Assembly (NCBI GenBank): GCA_002336085.1
Contig: DDEH01000044.1
Span: 1 to 9,252, forward strand
Source of the DNA: Flavobacteriales bacterium UBA1959
Lineage (GTDB): Bacteria > Bacteroidota > Bacteroidia > Flavobacteriales_D > Sanyastnellaceae
Reading direction: 5' to 3'
Length of the DNA stretch: 9,252 bases
Of the stretch, positions 1-5,382 are shown one piece after another. How positions within the stretch are numbered: the stretch's first letter is position 1; each line of letters opens with the position of its first letter. Position numbers and translations under genes: made by a program. The notes beneath the pieces are model-generated. The model saw nothing but the letters and a program-made list of their open reading frames with translations, was not told where the DNA came from and did no database searches.

Positions 1-945
1 TTGAAGGTTACCCATATCTGTTGCGAGTGTGGGCTGATATCCAACTGCTGATGGAATTCTTCCTAATAGTGCAGAAACCTCTGAACCCGCTTGAGTAAAA
101 CGGAAGATATTGTCAATGAAAAATAGAATGTCCCGACCTCCAGACTCCTCATCACCATCCCTGAAATATTCCGCTACTGTCAGACCTGATAGAGCTACTC
201 GTGCACGTGCTCCCGGAGGCTCATTCATTTGACCAAACACCAAAGTAGCCTGAGAGCTCGCAAGTTCTTTGGTATCCACCTTTGAAAGGTCCCAACCTCC
301 TGCTTCCATGCTCTCTTCGAACTCCTTACCATATTTAATTACACCCGACTCAATCATCTCACGCAACAGGTCATTCCCTTCACGAGTACGTTCGCCGACT
401 CCAGCGAATACTGAGATTCCCTCATAACCTTTCGCAATGTTATTGATCAGTTCCATGATCAATACCGTCTTCCCTACCCCTGCTCCACCGAACAGTCCAA
501 TCTTTCCTCCTTTCGCATAAGGCTCAATCAAATCAATCACCTTAATTCCTGTGAACAGAACCTCCGTTGCAGTCGAGAGGTCTTCGAACCTTGGCGCATC
601 TTGGTGGATTTCACGTCCTCCATCGCCAATTTCTATTCCGCCAATTCCATCAATGGCTTCACCCACAACGTTGAAGAGCCGGCCTTTTATCTGCTCTCCA
701 GTTGGCATGCAAATGCCTTTGCCATTTCCGACAACAGACATGCCCCTTGAAAGACCTTCCGTTGAGTCCATAGAGATGGCACGGACGGTGTCTTCACCAA
801 TGTGTTTTTGGGTTTCAAGAATTAAATTTCCTCCTTCTCGCTCGACGGTTAAAGCATCGAGAATTCTCGGAAGGGGAACACCTGCTGGAAAACTAACGTC
901 GACGACTGGGCCGATGATTTGGGAAATGGATCCTTTTTTAGACAT
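1..945 (-). CDS. atpD: ATP synthase F1 beta subunit, N-terminal 315 residues (partial, runs off left edge)
   Basis: This is the catalytic beta subunit of the F1Fo ATP synthase, which makes ATP at the cytoplasmic face of the inner membrane. The minus-strand frame starts at an ATG (943-945) and is open to the window edge. It begins MSKKGSISQIIGPVVDV, the usual N-terminal beta barrel of the family. The Walker A loop GGAGVGKT is at residues 153-160, the GERTREG segment with the catalytic glutamate is at about 184-190, and the Walker B strand ILFFIDNI is at 273-280. A segment at about 204-230, between GVIKYGKE and the conserved ATLVFGQMNEPPGAR, looks like the insertion I associate with Bacteroidota beta subunits. 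About 190 C-terminal residues lie outside the window. The gene diverges from ribF rather than following atpG, in line with the separate atpD-atpC locus common in this phylum; atpC would be expected beyond the left edge. Identity is certain. Confidence 0.98.
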   Translation of the reverse strand, partial: MSKKGSISQIIGPVVDVSFPAGVPLPRILDALTVEREGGNLILETQKHIGEDTVRAISMDSTEGLSRGMSVVGNGKGICMPTGEQIKGRLFNVVGEAIDGIGGIEIGDGGREIHQDAPRFEDLSTATEVLFTGIKVIDLIEPYAKGGKIGLFGGAGVGKTVLIMELINNIAKGYEGISVFAGVGERTREGNDLLREMIESGVIKYGKEFEESMEAGGWDLSKVDTKELASSQATLVFGQMNEPPGARARVALSGLTVAEYFRDGDEESGGRDILFFIDNIFRFTQAGSEVSALLGRIPSAVGYQPTLATDMGNLQ

Positions 946-980
946 GAGCAAAGTGGTGAATGCGCTGATTAATTTCGGTG

Positions 981-1012
981 CAAAAGTACGAGCGTTTACC
1001 CTAGTTTACCAA
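981..1012 (-). promoter_or_regulatory. Putative atpD promoter (Bacteroidota type)
   Basis: On the minus strand TACTTTTG (plus-strand 981-988) matches the Bacteroidota -7 element TAnnTTTG. A TTG lies 21 nt upstream (plus-strand CAA at 1010-1012), a normal spacing for the -33 element. The predicted transcript would start near 975, giving a leader of roughly 30 nt before the ATG at 945. No Shine-Dalgarno sequence is seen. Both boxes are seen in the sequence; promoter activity is inferred. Confidence 0.6.
994..1010 (+). repeat. Direct heptamer repeat GTTTACC, 10-bp phased, between divergent promoters
   Basis: GTTTACC occurs at 994-1000 and again at 1004-1010. The copies are 10 bp apart start to start, so they lie on about the same face of the helix. 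The pair falls inside the -33/-7 spacer of the putative atpD promoter and just upstream of the putative ribF -7 box. This is a suitable position for an operator, but a seven-base repeat can arise by chance. Confidence 0.35.
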
Positions 1013-1014
1013 CC

Positions 1015-1022
1015 TATCTTTG
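1015..1022 (+). promoter_or_regulatory. Putative ribF operon -7 element
   Basis: TATCTTTG matches the Bacteroidota TAnnTTTG element. I find no TTG at the expected -33 distance, so support is weaker than for the atpD promoter. The element ends only 5 nt before the GTG chosen as the ribF start, which would make the transcript leaderless or nearly so. The box lies 2 bp from the -33 box of the opposing promoter. Confidence 0.4.
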
Positions 1023-1027
1023 TAAAA

Positions 1028-1999
1028 GTGAAAGTACACTTCAATGCAAGCGATTTTAGGTCGGACGCTCCTGTGGTTTTAACCGTTGGAACGTTCGATG
1101 GAGTGCACATTGGTCACCGCGCCGTCATTGACTTGCTCACAAAACGAGCCCGCGAGATGGGCGGCGAATCCGTGCTGCTAACTTTCCAACCTCATCCACG
1201 AACGGTGTTGCATCCTGAGCAGCATCAACTCAAGCTGCTGAACACAATCGAAGAGCGCAAAACACTGCTAAACGAAGCGGGACTCGACCACCTCGTTATC
1301 CATCCTTTTACGGAGGAGTTCTCGCGCAAAACTCCTTTGGAATATGTCCGAGATTTATTTGCTGAAGGAATCCGACCGCAAAAAGTCATCATTGGCTATG
1401 ATCATCGTTTCGGTCGAAATCGTGAGGGTTCATTTGAATCGCTTGTCAATTTGGGAAAGGTCTACGGCTTTAGCGTTGAAGAATTGCCCGCCCAAACCAT
1501 TGAAGAGACCAAGGTCAGTTCCACCAAGGTAAGAGAGGCGCTACAAGCTGGTCACGTTGCCAAAGCCCGCACGTGGCTCAACGCTCCTTACCCACTTCTT
1601 GGACGCGTTCAGCGCGGAGAACAACTGGGAAGAAAACTCGGCTATCCCACGGCGAATCTCAGCATTGAACAACCCCTGAAGTTGGTGCCGGCATCAGGTG
1701 TTTATGCCGTCTTTGCCAAAATAGAAGGGGAAGACGATTGGAATCCCGCCATGGTCAATATCGGTACGCGCCCCACCGTTTCAACAGGCTCGATGCAGCA
1801 GCACATTGAAGTGCATTTGTTACAAGGAGGAAGGCAATGCTACAACGAGTTAATTGACCTCCGATTCATGCGACGCATGCGGGACGAAATTGAATTTAAT
1901 GGATTGAAGCCGCTGATGCAGCAGTTGCAACAAGATGAGAAAGATGTGCGTTCTTATCTCGAGACTATGAAAATCCCCCTGCAGCCATCTCATCCATGA
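1028..1999 (+). CDS. ribF: Bifunctional riboflavin kinase / FAD synthetase
   Basis: RibF phosphorylates riboflavin to FMN and adenylates FMN to FAD in the cytoplasm. The N-terminal adenylyltransferase domain shows VGTFDGVHIGHR with the HxGH nucleotide-binding motif (H27, H30), IIGYDHRFGRNREGS (about 121-135) and SSTKVRE (164-170). The C-terminal flavokinase domain shows GRVQRGEQLGRKLGYPTANL (192-211) with the PTAN motif, NIGTRPTV and IEVHL, whose glutamate (E261) is the expected catalytic base. The 323-residue length fits the family. The frame stays open upstream to an ATG at 551, but that part is antisense to atpD. I chose the GTG at 1028 because the product then begins MKVHF, as RibF proteins normally do; an ATG at 944 would add 28 unexpected residues. 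The stop overlaps the next start as ATGA (1996-1999), so translation is probably coupled to the LRR gene. Confidence 0.96.
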   Translation: MKVHFNASDFRSDAPVVLTVGTFDGVHIGHRAVIDLLTKRAREMGGESVLLTFQPHPRTVLHPEQHQLKLLNTIEERKTLLNEAGLDHLVIHPFTEEFSRKTPLEYVRDLFAEGIRPQKVIIGYDHRFGRNREGSFESLVNLGKVYGFSVEELPAQTIEETKVSSTKVREALQAGHVAKARTWLNAPYPLLGRVQRGEQLGRKLGYPTANLSIEQPLKLVPASGVYAVFAKIEGEDDWNPAMVNIGTRPTVSTGSMQQHIEVHLLQGGRQCYNELIDLRFMRRMRDEIEFNGLKPLMQQLQQDEKDVRSYLETMKIPLQPSHP

Positions 2000-2685
2000 G
2001 CACGCAATCATTTATCGATTCATTCACAAAGTGCATCAAGCCATGCGATATCAAAAGGCTTGTGAGAGCGGTGATTCTCGGTGTTTTTCTCGGATTTTTG
2101 TGGGGACCATGCGTTGTGATTCAAGCACAAGAGACTGAAACCATCGAATGGGAAAACTCTACTGTATTCCGCAGCATTTCAGCGGCCTCTAAAGCACGGT
2201 CAAACGGAACCCCCATTTTTAGGCTGGATCTGAGCAAGCAAAAATTAAAAGCAATCCCCGCTGAAATTTCCGAATGGACCGAGCTTCGCGAAATCATATT
2301 GGATCGGAACCGAATTAAAACGCTTGGTCCTGAATTGGAGCAATTCATATTTCTCGAACGATTATCCGCTAACTACAATCAAATTGAGAGCTTCCCAATG
2401 GTGCTAACACGGATGGATCACATCGTCACACTTGAATTGGGGGACAATATGATTGACTCCATTCCATTAAACATCGACAACATGCGCGCGTTAAAATCGC
2501 TGGAACTTTGGGCCAATGTCCTTGAGTATTTTCCAGCCTCACTAAGTGATCTTCAAAATCTAGGCAAATTAGATCTGCTCCATAACGACATGGTTTTCGA
2601 AGAACAGGAAGCCCTGCGTAGCTGGTTATCGCAAGAAGTGGAACTAATCCTATCGGCTCCTTGCCGTTGTGAATTTAAAGAGTAA
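1996..2685 (+). CDS. Exported or membrane-anchored leucine-rich-repeat protein
   Basis: This 229-residue protein has no recognised enzymatic domain. Residues 1-25 are polar and basic. Residues 26-44 are a hydrophobic helix (VILGVFLGFLWG...) ending VIQA-QE, a plausible signal peptidase I site after A44; an uncleaved anchor is also possible. Five 23-residue leucine-rich repeats follow from about 76 to 190 (starting LDLSKQKLKAIP, IILDRNRIKTL, LSANYNQIESFP, LELGDNMIDSIP, LELWANVLEYFP), with a sixth degenerate unit at LDLLHNDM. The spacing and IP/FP ends resemble bacterial LRR proteins used for protein binding. The C-terminus is short, with two cysteines (PCRCEFKE), and I see no type IX sorting domain. 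The start overlaps the ribF stop by 4 nt and the stop overlaps the pnuC start by 1 nt, so it is embedded in the operon. Its role is unknown; periplasmic or surface protein binding is inferred from the fold only. Confidence 0.85.
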   Translation: MSTQSFIDSFTKCIKPCDIKRLVRAVILGVFLGFLWGPCVVIQAQETETIEWENSTVFRSISAASKARSNGTPIFRLDLSKQKLKAIPAEISEWTELREIILDRNRIKTLGPELEQFIFLERLSANYNQIESFPMVLTRMDHIVTLELGDNMIDSIPLNIDNMRALKSLELWANVLEYFPASLSDLQNLGKLDLLHNDMVFEEQEALRSWLSQEVELILSAPCRCEFKE

Positions 2686-3254
2686 TGCCGAGCGAATTTC
2701 GCAATCGAATGCACTGGCACCGATGGGGAGAGCCAGTCGCCGCAGGCCTAAACTTAGCCTACACCATTGGCTACATGAACGCGGCAACGTGGAGCTTCAT
2801 AGCAGCGGCAGCTGGGTCGGCACTTTACCTGCTCATTTGCTGGCAAAGGCAAATAGTAGCAGAATCTGCCCTCTGGATCTATTACCTCGTGATGGCGGGC
2901 TATGGAATGATAGCTGTGCAAGGAAGTTGGCCTGATCCACTTCCAGTAGTTGCCTGGAGCACACACCTTATCTCCATCGGAATTGGATTGGTTTTATGGG
3001 CGTTTGCCTTCATTGCTCTTAAACGATTTAGCAAATCATGGCGTCCTGGACTCGATTCGTTCACCACTATTGGAAGCCTTCTTGCCACTTACTGGATGCT
3101 TCACTTTGTCGAAGCCAATTGGCTGTATTGGATTGTGGTAAATGCAGCTGCTGTCTTCCTTTACCACAGCCGCAAGATGCGATGGACAACGGGATTGTTT
3201 ATTCTTTACACGGCGCTTGCCATAGAGGGATGGTTTGATTTTTTTCAATGGTAA
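2685..3254 (+). CDS. pnuC: PnuC-family vitamin transporter, probably for nicotinamide riboside
   Basis: This 189-residue inner-membrane protein has about seven hydrophobic segments (roughly 17-31, 33-52, 60-78, 88-111, 125-142, 145-161, 167-187), as expected for PnuC. The family signature is in the sixth segment: W146-x-x-W149-x-x-x-N153 followed by Y160, the tryptophan/asparagine pattern linked to ligand binding. ESALWIYYLVMAGYG (60-74) also fits. PnuC proteins let the vitamin diffuse in, and a cytoplasmic kinase traps it by phosphorylation. The next gene is a ribosylnicotinamide kinase, so nicotinamide riboside is the likely substrate. Relatives PnuT (thiamine) and PnuX/RibM (riboflavin) share the fold, and ribF two genes upstream keeps riboflavin possible. 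The ATG overlaps the LRR stop (TAATG) and the stop overlaps the kinase start by 7 nt. Confidence 0.87.
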   Translation: MPSEFRNRMHWHRWGEPVAAGLNLAYTIGYMNAATWSFIAAAAGSALYLLICWQRQIVAESALWIYYLVMAGYGMIAVQGSWPDPLPVVAWSTHLISIGIGLVLWAFAFIALKRFSKSWRPGLDSFTTIGSLLATYWMLHFVEANWLYWIVVNAAAVFLYHSRKMRWTTGLFILYTALAIEGWFDFFQW

Positions 3255-3808
3255 ATCGTCCCGTCCATATTGCCATTACTGGAGTCGAATCCACCGGAAA
3301 AACAACCCTTGCAAATGCGCTTGGAGTATCTCTTCAGGCATCCGTGGCGAGCGAAATGGCACGCGAAGACCTCAGTGTCCGCAGCGGAAAAGTACAGCTA
3401 GAAGACCTTGAACGAATCGGCGAAGCTCAATTTCAAGCTTGCAAGCGCGCTGAACTATCCGCTCACGAAATAGGTGCCACGTTTGTGATTTCCGACTCCG
3501 ATGCTACAGTCATTCGCTTGTGGGGCCGTTGGGCATTCAACGCAGAAGTGCCCGGGTTAAGTCACCTAGAGCAATGGCCGGATTTCACCCTCCTTTGCGA
3601 ACCAAACATTCCGTGGGATCCCGATCCGTTGCGAACATTGCCCGAGGCAAACGACCGGAAAAAATTGCACCGCCTTTACTTGGATGAGCTCGAGAGACGC
3701 CCAAAGCATACCTGGGCGTTAATCGACGGTTTGGACATAAAAAAACGGCTCGAACAAGGAGTCCGAGCCGTTCACGCTTTTCTAGCAGAATCCGATGTTA
3801 GCGGATAA
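3248..3808 (+). CDS. NadR-type ribosylnicotinamide kinase domain protein (AAA_28-like P-loop ATPase)
   Basis: This 186-residue protein matches the C-terminal ribosylnicotinamide kinase domain of NadR, which converts nicotinamide riboside to NMN with ATP. The Walker A loop GVESTGKTTL (12-21) has the ESTGK form typical of NadR. SEMARE (35-40) corresponds to the EYAR segment, DSDAT is at 83-87, and IPWDPDPLRTLPEANDR (121-137) matches the conserved PWxxDxLR...R lid region. There is no N-terminal helix-turn-helix and no HxGH adenylyltransferase domain, so it lacks the repressor and NMN adenylyltransferase parts of E. coli NadR; another enzyme must complete NAD. It lies last in the ribF operon, overlapping pnuC by 7 nt, which supports import coupled to phosphorylation. 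Its 3' end overlaps the convergent tonB by 11 nt, and its last 25 or so codons contain the tonB terminator hairpin. A different small-molecule kinase substrate cannot be excluded. Confidence 0.87.
   Translation: MVNRPVHIAITGVESTGKTTLANALGVSLQASVASEMAREDLSVRSGKVQLEDLERIGEAQFQACKRAELSAHEIGATFVISDSDATVIRLWGRWAFNAEVPGLSHLEQWPDFTLLCEPNIPWDPDPLRTLPEANDRKKLHRLYLDELERRPKHTWALIDGLDIKKRLEQGVRAVHAFLAESDVSG
3739..3772 (-). terminator. Rho-independent terminator for tonB, inside the kinase coding sequence
   Basis: A perfect 9-bp inverted repeat (AACGGCTCG at 3744-3752, CGAGCCGTT at 3764-3772) encloses an 11-nt loop. Read on the minus strand, the hairpin is followed by seven T residues (plus-strand A-run 3739-3745) and lies about 25 nt past the tonB stop, a textbook intrinsic terminator. 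Read on the plus strand, the stem is followed by TTCACGCTTTTC, without a clean T-run, so termination of the ribF operon there would be weaker. The hairpin is wholly within the coding sequence of the ribosylnicotinamide kinase gene. Confidence 0.82.
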
Positions 3809-4499
3809 TGAATTTTACAGGAATGGTGTACTGCACACTCACGGATTTCCCACGCTGTTCTCCGGGCTCGAATGTCGGTAAGCTCTCCACTACACGAGAC
3901 GCCTCGGCATCGAGACGAGAGTCGACTTCACGCAAAACACGCACGTCACGTACTTTGCCATCCTTTCCTACAACAAAGTAAACAAAAACTGTTCCTTGGA
4001 TGCCTGCATCCTTGGCAATGGGCGGGTACTTGGTGTTCTTGGACACATACCGGATAATCTCAAGCTGTGTGCATTGGTGGCGCTCATCGCCCCGCAATTT
4101 CTTACAGTCCCCCATCGCCGGCATATTTTCGACAATCATAAACGGCACATCCTCTTCATCTTCATCGTAATCATCGATGATTTCAATTTCAGTGTCTTCA
4201 TCGAGTTCGATATCCTCAATCTCCAACTCTTCCTCGATTTCTTCCTCATCATCAACAATTTCAATGACCGTAGTTTGCTGCGGGGGAGGAGGAGGAGGAG
4301 GAGGCTGCACGATATTGACGGGAATTTCCTCGTCTTCGAGCAAGTCCGCTTCAAAGTCTAGCGACCGGGTAATGGCCACATCATAAGATGTCCATGCCAA
4401 GGCACTCAACAACAAGGAGAACGAAGCGACGAAGCCAATGGCTCGCCAAGCCGATCGCTTGTTTTCTAGATTCGCTTCAGGAGTTTTTCGACTGAGCAT
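3798..4499 (-). CDS. tonB: TonB energy transducer with a strongly acidic linker
   Basis: TonB couples the ExbBD proton-driven motor in the inner membrane to TonB-dependent outer-membrane transporters. In this 233-residue protein, a basic N-terminus (SRKTPEANLENKRSAWR) precedes a membrane anchor at about 19-37. Then come eight consecutive prolines at 66-73, an acidic linker at about 82-117 in which Glu/Asp alternate with Ile/Leu, and the C-terminal TonB domain at about 147-233. The domain shows YPPIAKDAGIQGTVFVYFVV, LPTFEPGEQRGKSV and the final IPVKF. Two cysteines (C132, C143) flank the CKKLRGDERHQC segment seen in Bacteroidota TonB proteins. Start is the ATG at 4497-4499. The gene has its own candidate -7 element and a strong terminator, so it can be a single transcription unit, though I see no terminator between vanZ and tonB to prevent read-through. 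ExbB and ExbD are not in the window. Confidence 0.95.
   Translation of the reverse strand: MLSRKTPEANLENKRSAWRAIGFVASFSLLLSALAWTSYDVAITRSLDFEADLLEDEEIPVNIVQPPPPPPPPQQTTVIEIVDDEEEIEEELEIEDIELDEDTEIEIIDDYDEDEEDVPFMIVENMPAMGDCKKLRGDERHQCTQLEIIRYVSKNTKYPPIAKDAGIQGTVFVYFVVGKDGKVRDVRVLREVDSRLDAEASRVVESLPTFEPGEQRGKSVSVQYTIPVKFIIR
4281..4304 (-). repeat. CCT trinucleotide run encoding the TonB polyproline segment
   Basis: Six CCT codons followed by CCC and CCG encode TonB residues 66-73. A homogeneous triplet run of this kind can change length by slippage without shifting the reading frame, which would lengthen or shorten the rigid proline segment. Confidence 0.85.
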
Positions 4500-4519
4500 A
4501 TTGCTTTTCTATTGGGCTT

Positions 4520-4527
4520 CAAAATTA
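4520..4527 (-). promoter_or_regulatory. Putative tonB -7 element
   Basis: On the minus strand TAATTTTG matches TAnnTTTG and ends 20 nt before the tonB ATG, implying a very short leader. No TTG is found at the expected -33 spacing. The remaining sequence of the 81-bp gap (4500-4580) shows no clear terminator for vanZ. Confidence 0.4.
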
Positions 4528-4580
4528 AGACAACTTTGGCATTGTAGCAGCAGAATGAGTGAACTTAACCGAAGGAGGCG

Positions 4581-4988
4581 TTAATTCCAACATCTGTAAA
4601 TCCAGCGAAACAGAAGTCGGCCTGCGCCGACGCCCAATCCATCTGCAAGGAAATCACCAAAACTTGTAGTTCGACCTTCGAACCAAATTCCTTGAGCAAC
4701 TTCCAGGCAACAACCGTAAATCAAGAGAGCACTCAACGCAAACCATTTGTACTTTCGAATAGAACCCGACTTTCCCAATGCGATAAAAACACTCGAGCTC
4801 AATAGCATGAACATGAGCAGATGAAGCAGCTTGTCAAGCTGCATTTCCCAGAGCCAAGTGGCTTTTGACAGATCTTTCCCGGGGACAGCATGCAAGCCCA
4901 AGATTAAGAGCCCCCAAAACAAAGGCACAACGGAATGGCGCCATTGAAACTCCCGTTCTATTCCTGTATCGTTGAGGTCTCCCCTCAT
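4581..4988 (-). CDS. VanZ-like small integral membrane protein
   Basis: This 135-residue protein belongs to the VanZ-like family, named after a teicoplanin-resistance accessory protein; most members have no defined function. About four hydrophobic segments are visible (roughly 19-35, 53-71, 82-99, 111-130). The family's polar residues sit in or beside them: LDKLLHLLMF with D52, K53 and H56, then LEVAQG with E96 and Q99, GR at 105-106, and SFGDFLADGLGVGAG with D112 and D116. The start is the ATG at 4986-4988, 13 nt after the gcvH stop, so the gene is probably translated from the sprA-gcvH transcript. VanZ-like genes next to gcvH are a recurrent Bacteroidota arrangement. An antibiotic-resistance role should not be assumed. 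Confidence 0.88.
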   Translation of the reverse strand: MRGDLNDTGIEREFQWRHSVVPLFWGLLILGLHAVPGKDLSKATWLWEMQLDKLLHLLMFMLLSSSVFIALGKSGSIRKYKWFALSALLIYGCCLEVAQGIWFEGRTTSFGDFLADGLGVGAGRLLFRWIYRCWN

Positions 4989-5001
4989 GATTTCAACTGA
5001 A

Positions 5002-5379
5002 TCAGCCGATTAATTTCGCATAATCATCTGCAGACATCAAACCTTCGTAATCGGAAGCGTCGTTGAGCTTCATTTTGATAATCCATCCCTCCCCATACGG
5101 GTCATTGTTGACCGATTCCGGCGAATCCTCCAAAACCTCGTTGAACTCCGTGACCTCACCTGACAAAGGACTGTACAAATCACTTACCGTCTTTACCGCT
5201 TCAATGGAACCGAATACTTCATCCGCAGCCACTTGTTCATCCACCGTTTCAACTTCAATGAAAACGATATCTCCAAGTTCGCCTTGGGCGTAATTTGTAA
5301 TCCCAATGGTGGCTATGTCTCCTTCCAAACGCACCCACTCGTGCTCTTTGGTATAGCGCAAATTTTGCGGAATATTCAT
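5002..5379 (-). CDS. gcvH: Glycine cleavage system H protein
   Basis: GcvH is the lipoyl carrier that shuttles the aminomethyl group between the P, T and L proteins of the glycine cleavage system in the cytoplasm. The 125-residue product is full length for the family. It begins MNIPQNLRYTKEHEWVRLEG, and the lipoyl site ESIEAVKTVSDLYSP-like segment (GSIEAVKTVSDLYSP, 57-71) places the modified lysine at K63. GEVTEFNEVLEDSPESVN and DPYGEGWIIKM are also characteristic. The ATG follows the sprA stop by only 3 nt (TAA CCT ATG), and no Shine-Dalgarno sequence is present, suggesting translational coupling or the SD-independent initiation common in this phylum. A candidate internal promoter lies in the last codons of sprA. 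The gcvP and gcvT genes are not in the window. Confidence 0.98.
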   Translation of the reverse strand: MNIPQNLRYTKEHEWVRLEGDIATIGITNYAQGELGDIVFIEVETVDEQVAADEVFGSIEAVKTVSDLYSPLSGEVTEFNEVLEDSPESVNNDPYGEGWIIKMKLNDASDYEGLMSADDYAKLIG

Positions 5380-5382
5380 AGG

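Noticed and set aside
551..1027. Open frame extending ribF upstream by 159 codons from an ATG at 551
   Set aside because: It is antisense to the well-conserved atpD coding sequence, and the extra sequence has no resemblance to RibF, which starts at MKVHF.
1824..1839. Strong Shine-Dalgarno-like AAGGAGG followed by ATG inside ribF
   Set aside because: The ATG opens a frame of only six codons before a stop, and the bases simply encode QGGRQ of RibF.
4177..4386. Plus-strand frame rich in serine and glycine runs
   Set aside because: It is the antisense shadow of the acidic and proline-rich codons of tonB.
4572..4578. AAGGAGG on the plus strand in the vanZ-tonB gap
   Set aside because: No coding frame follows it on the plus strand; the region is antisense to vanZ.
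4500..4580. Terminator between vanZ and tonB
   Set aside because: Only a weak 4-bp pairing (TAAC/GTTA) was found, without a T-run.
4581..4988. Glycopeptide-resistance gene
   Set aside because: VanZ-like family membership alone does not show resistance, and no vanHAX-type genes are nearby.
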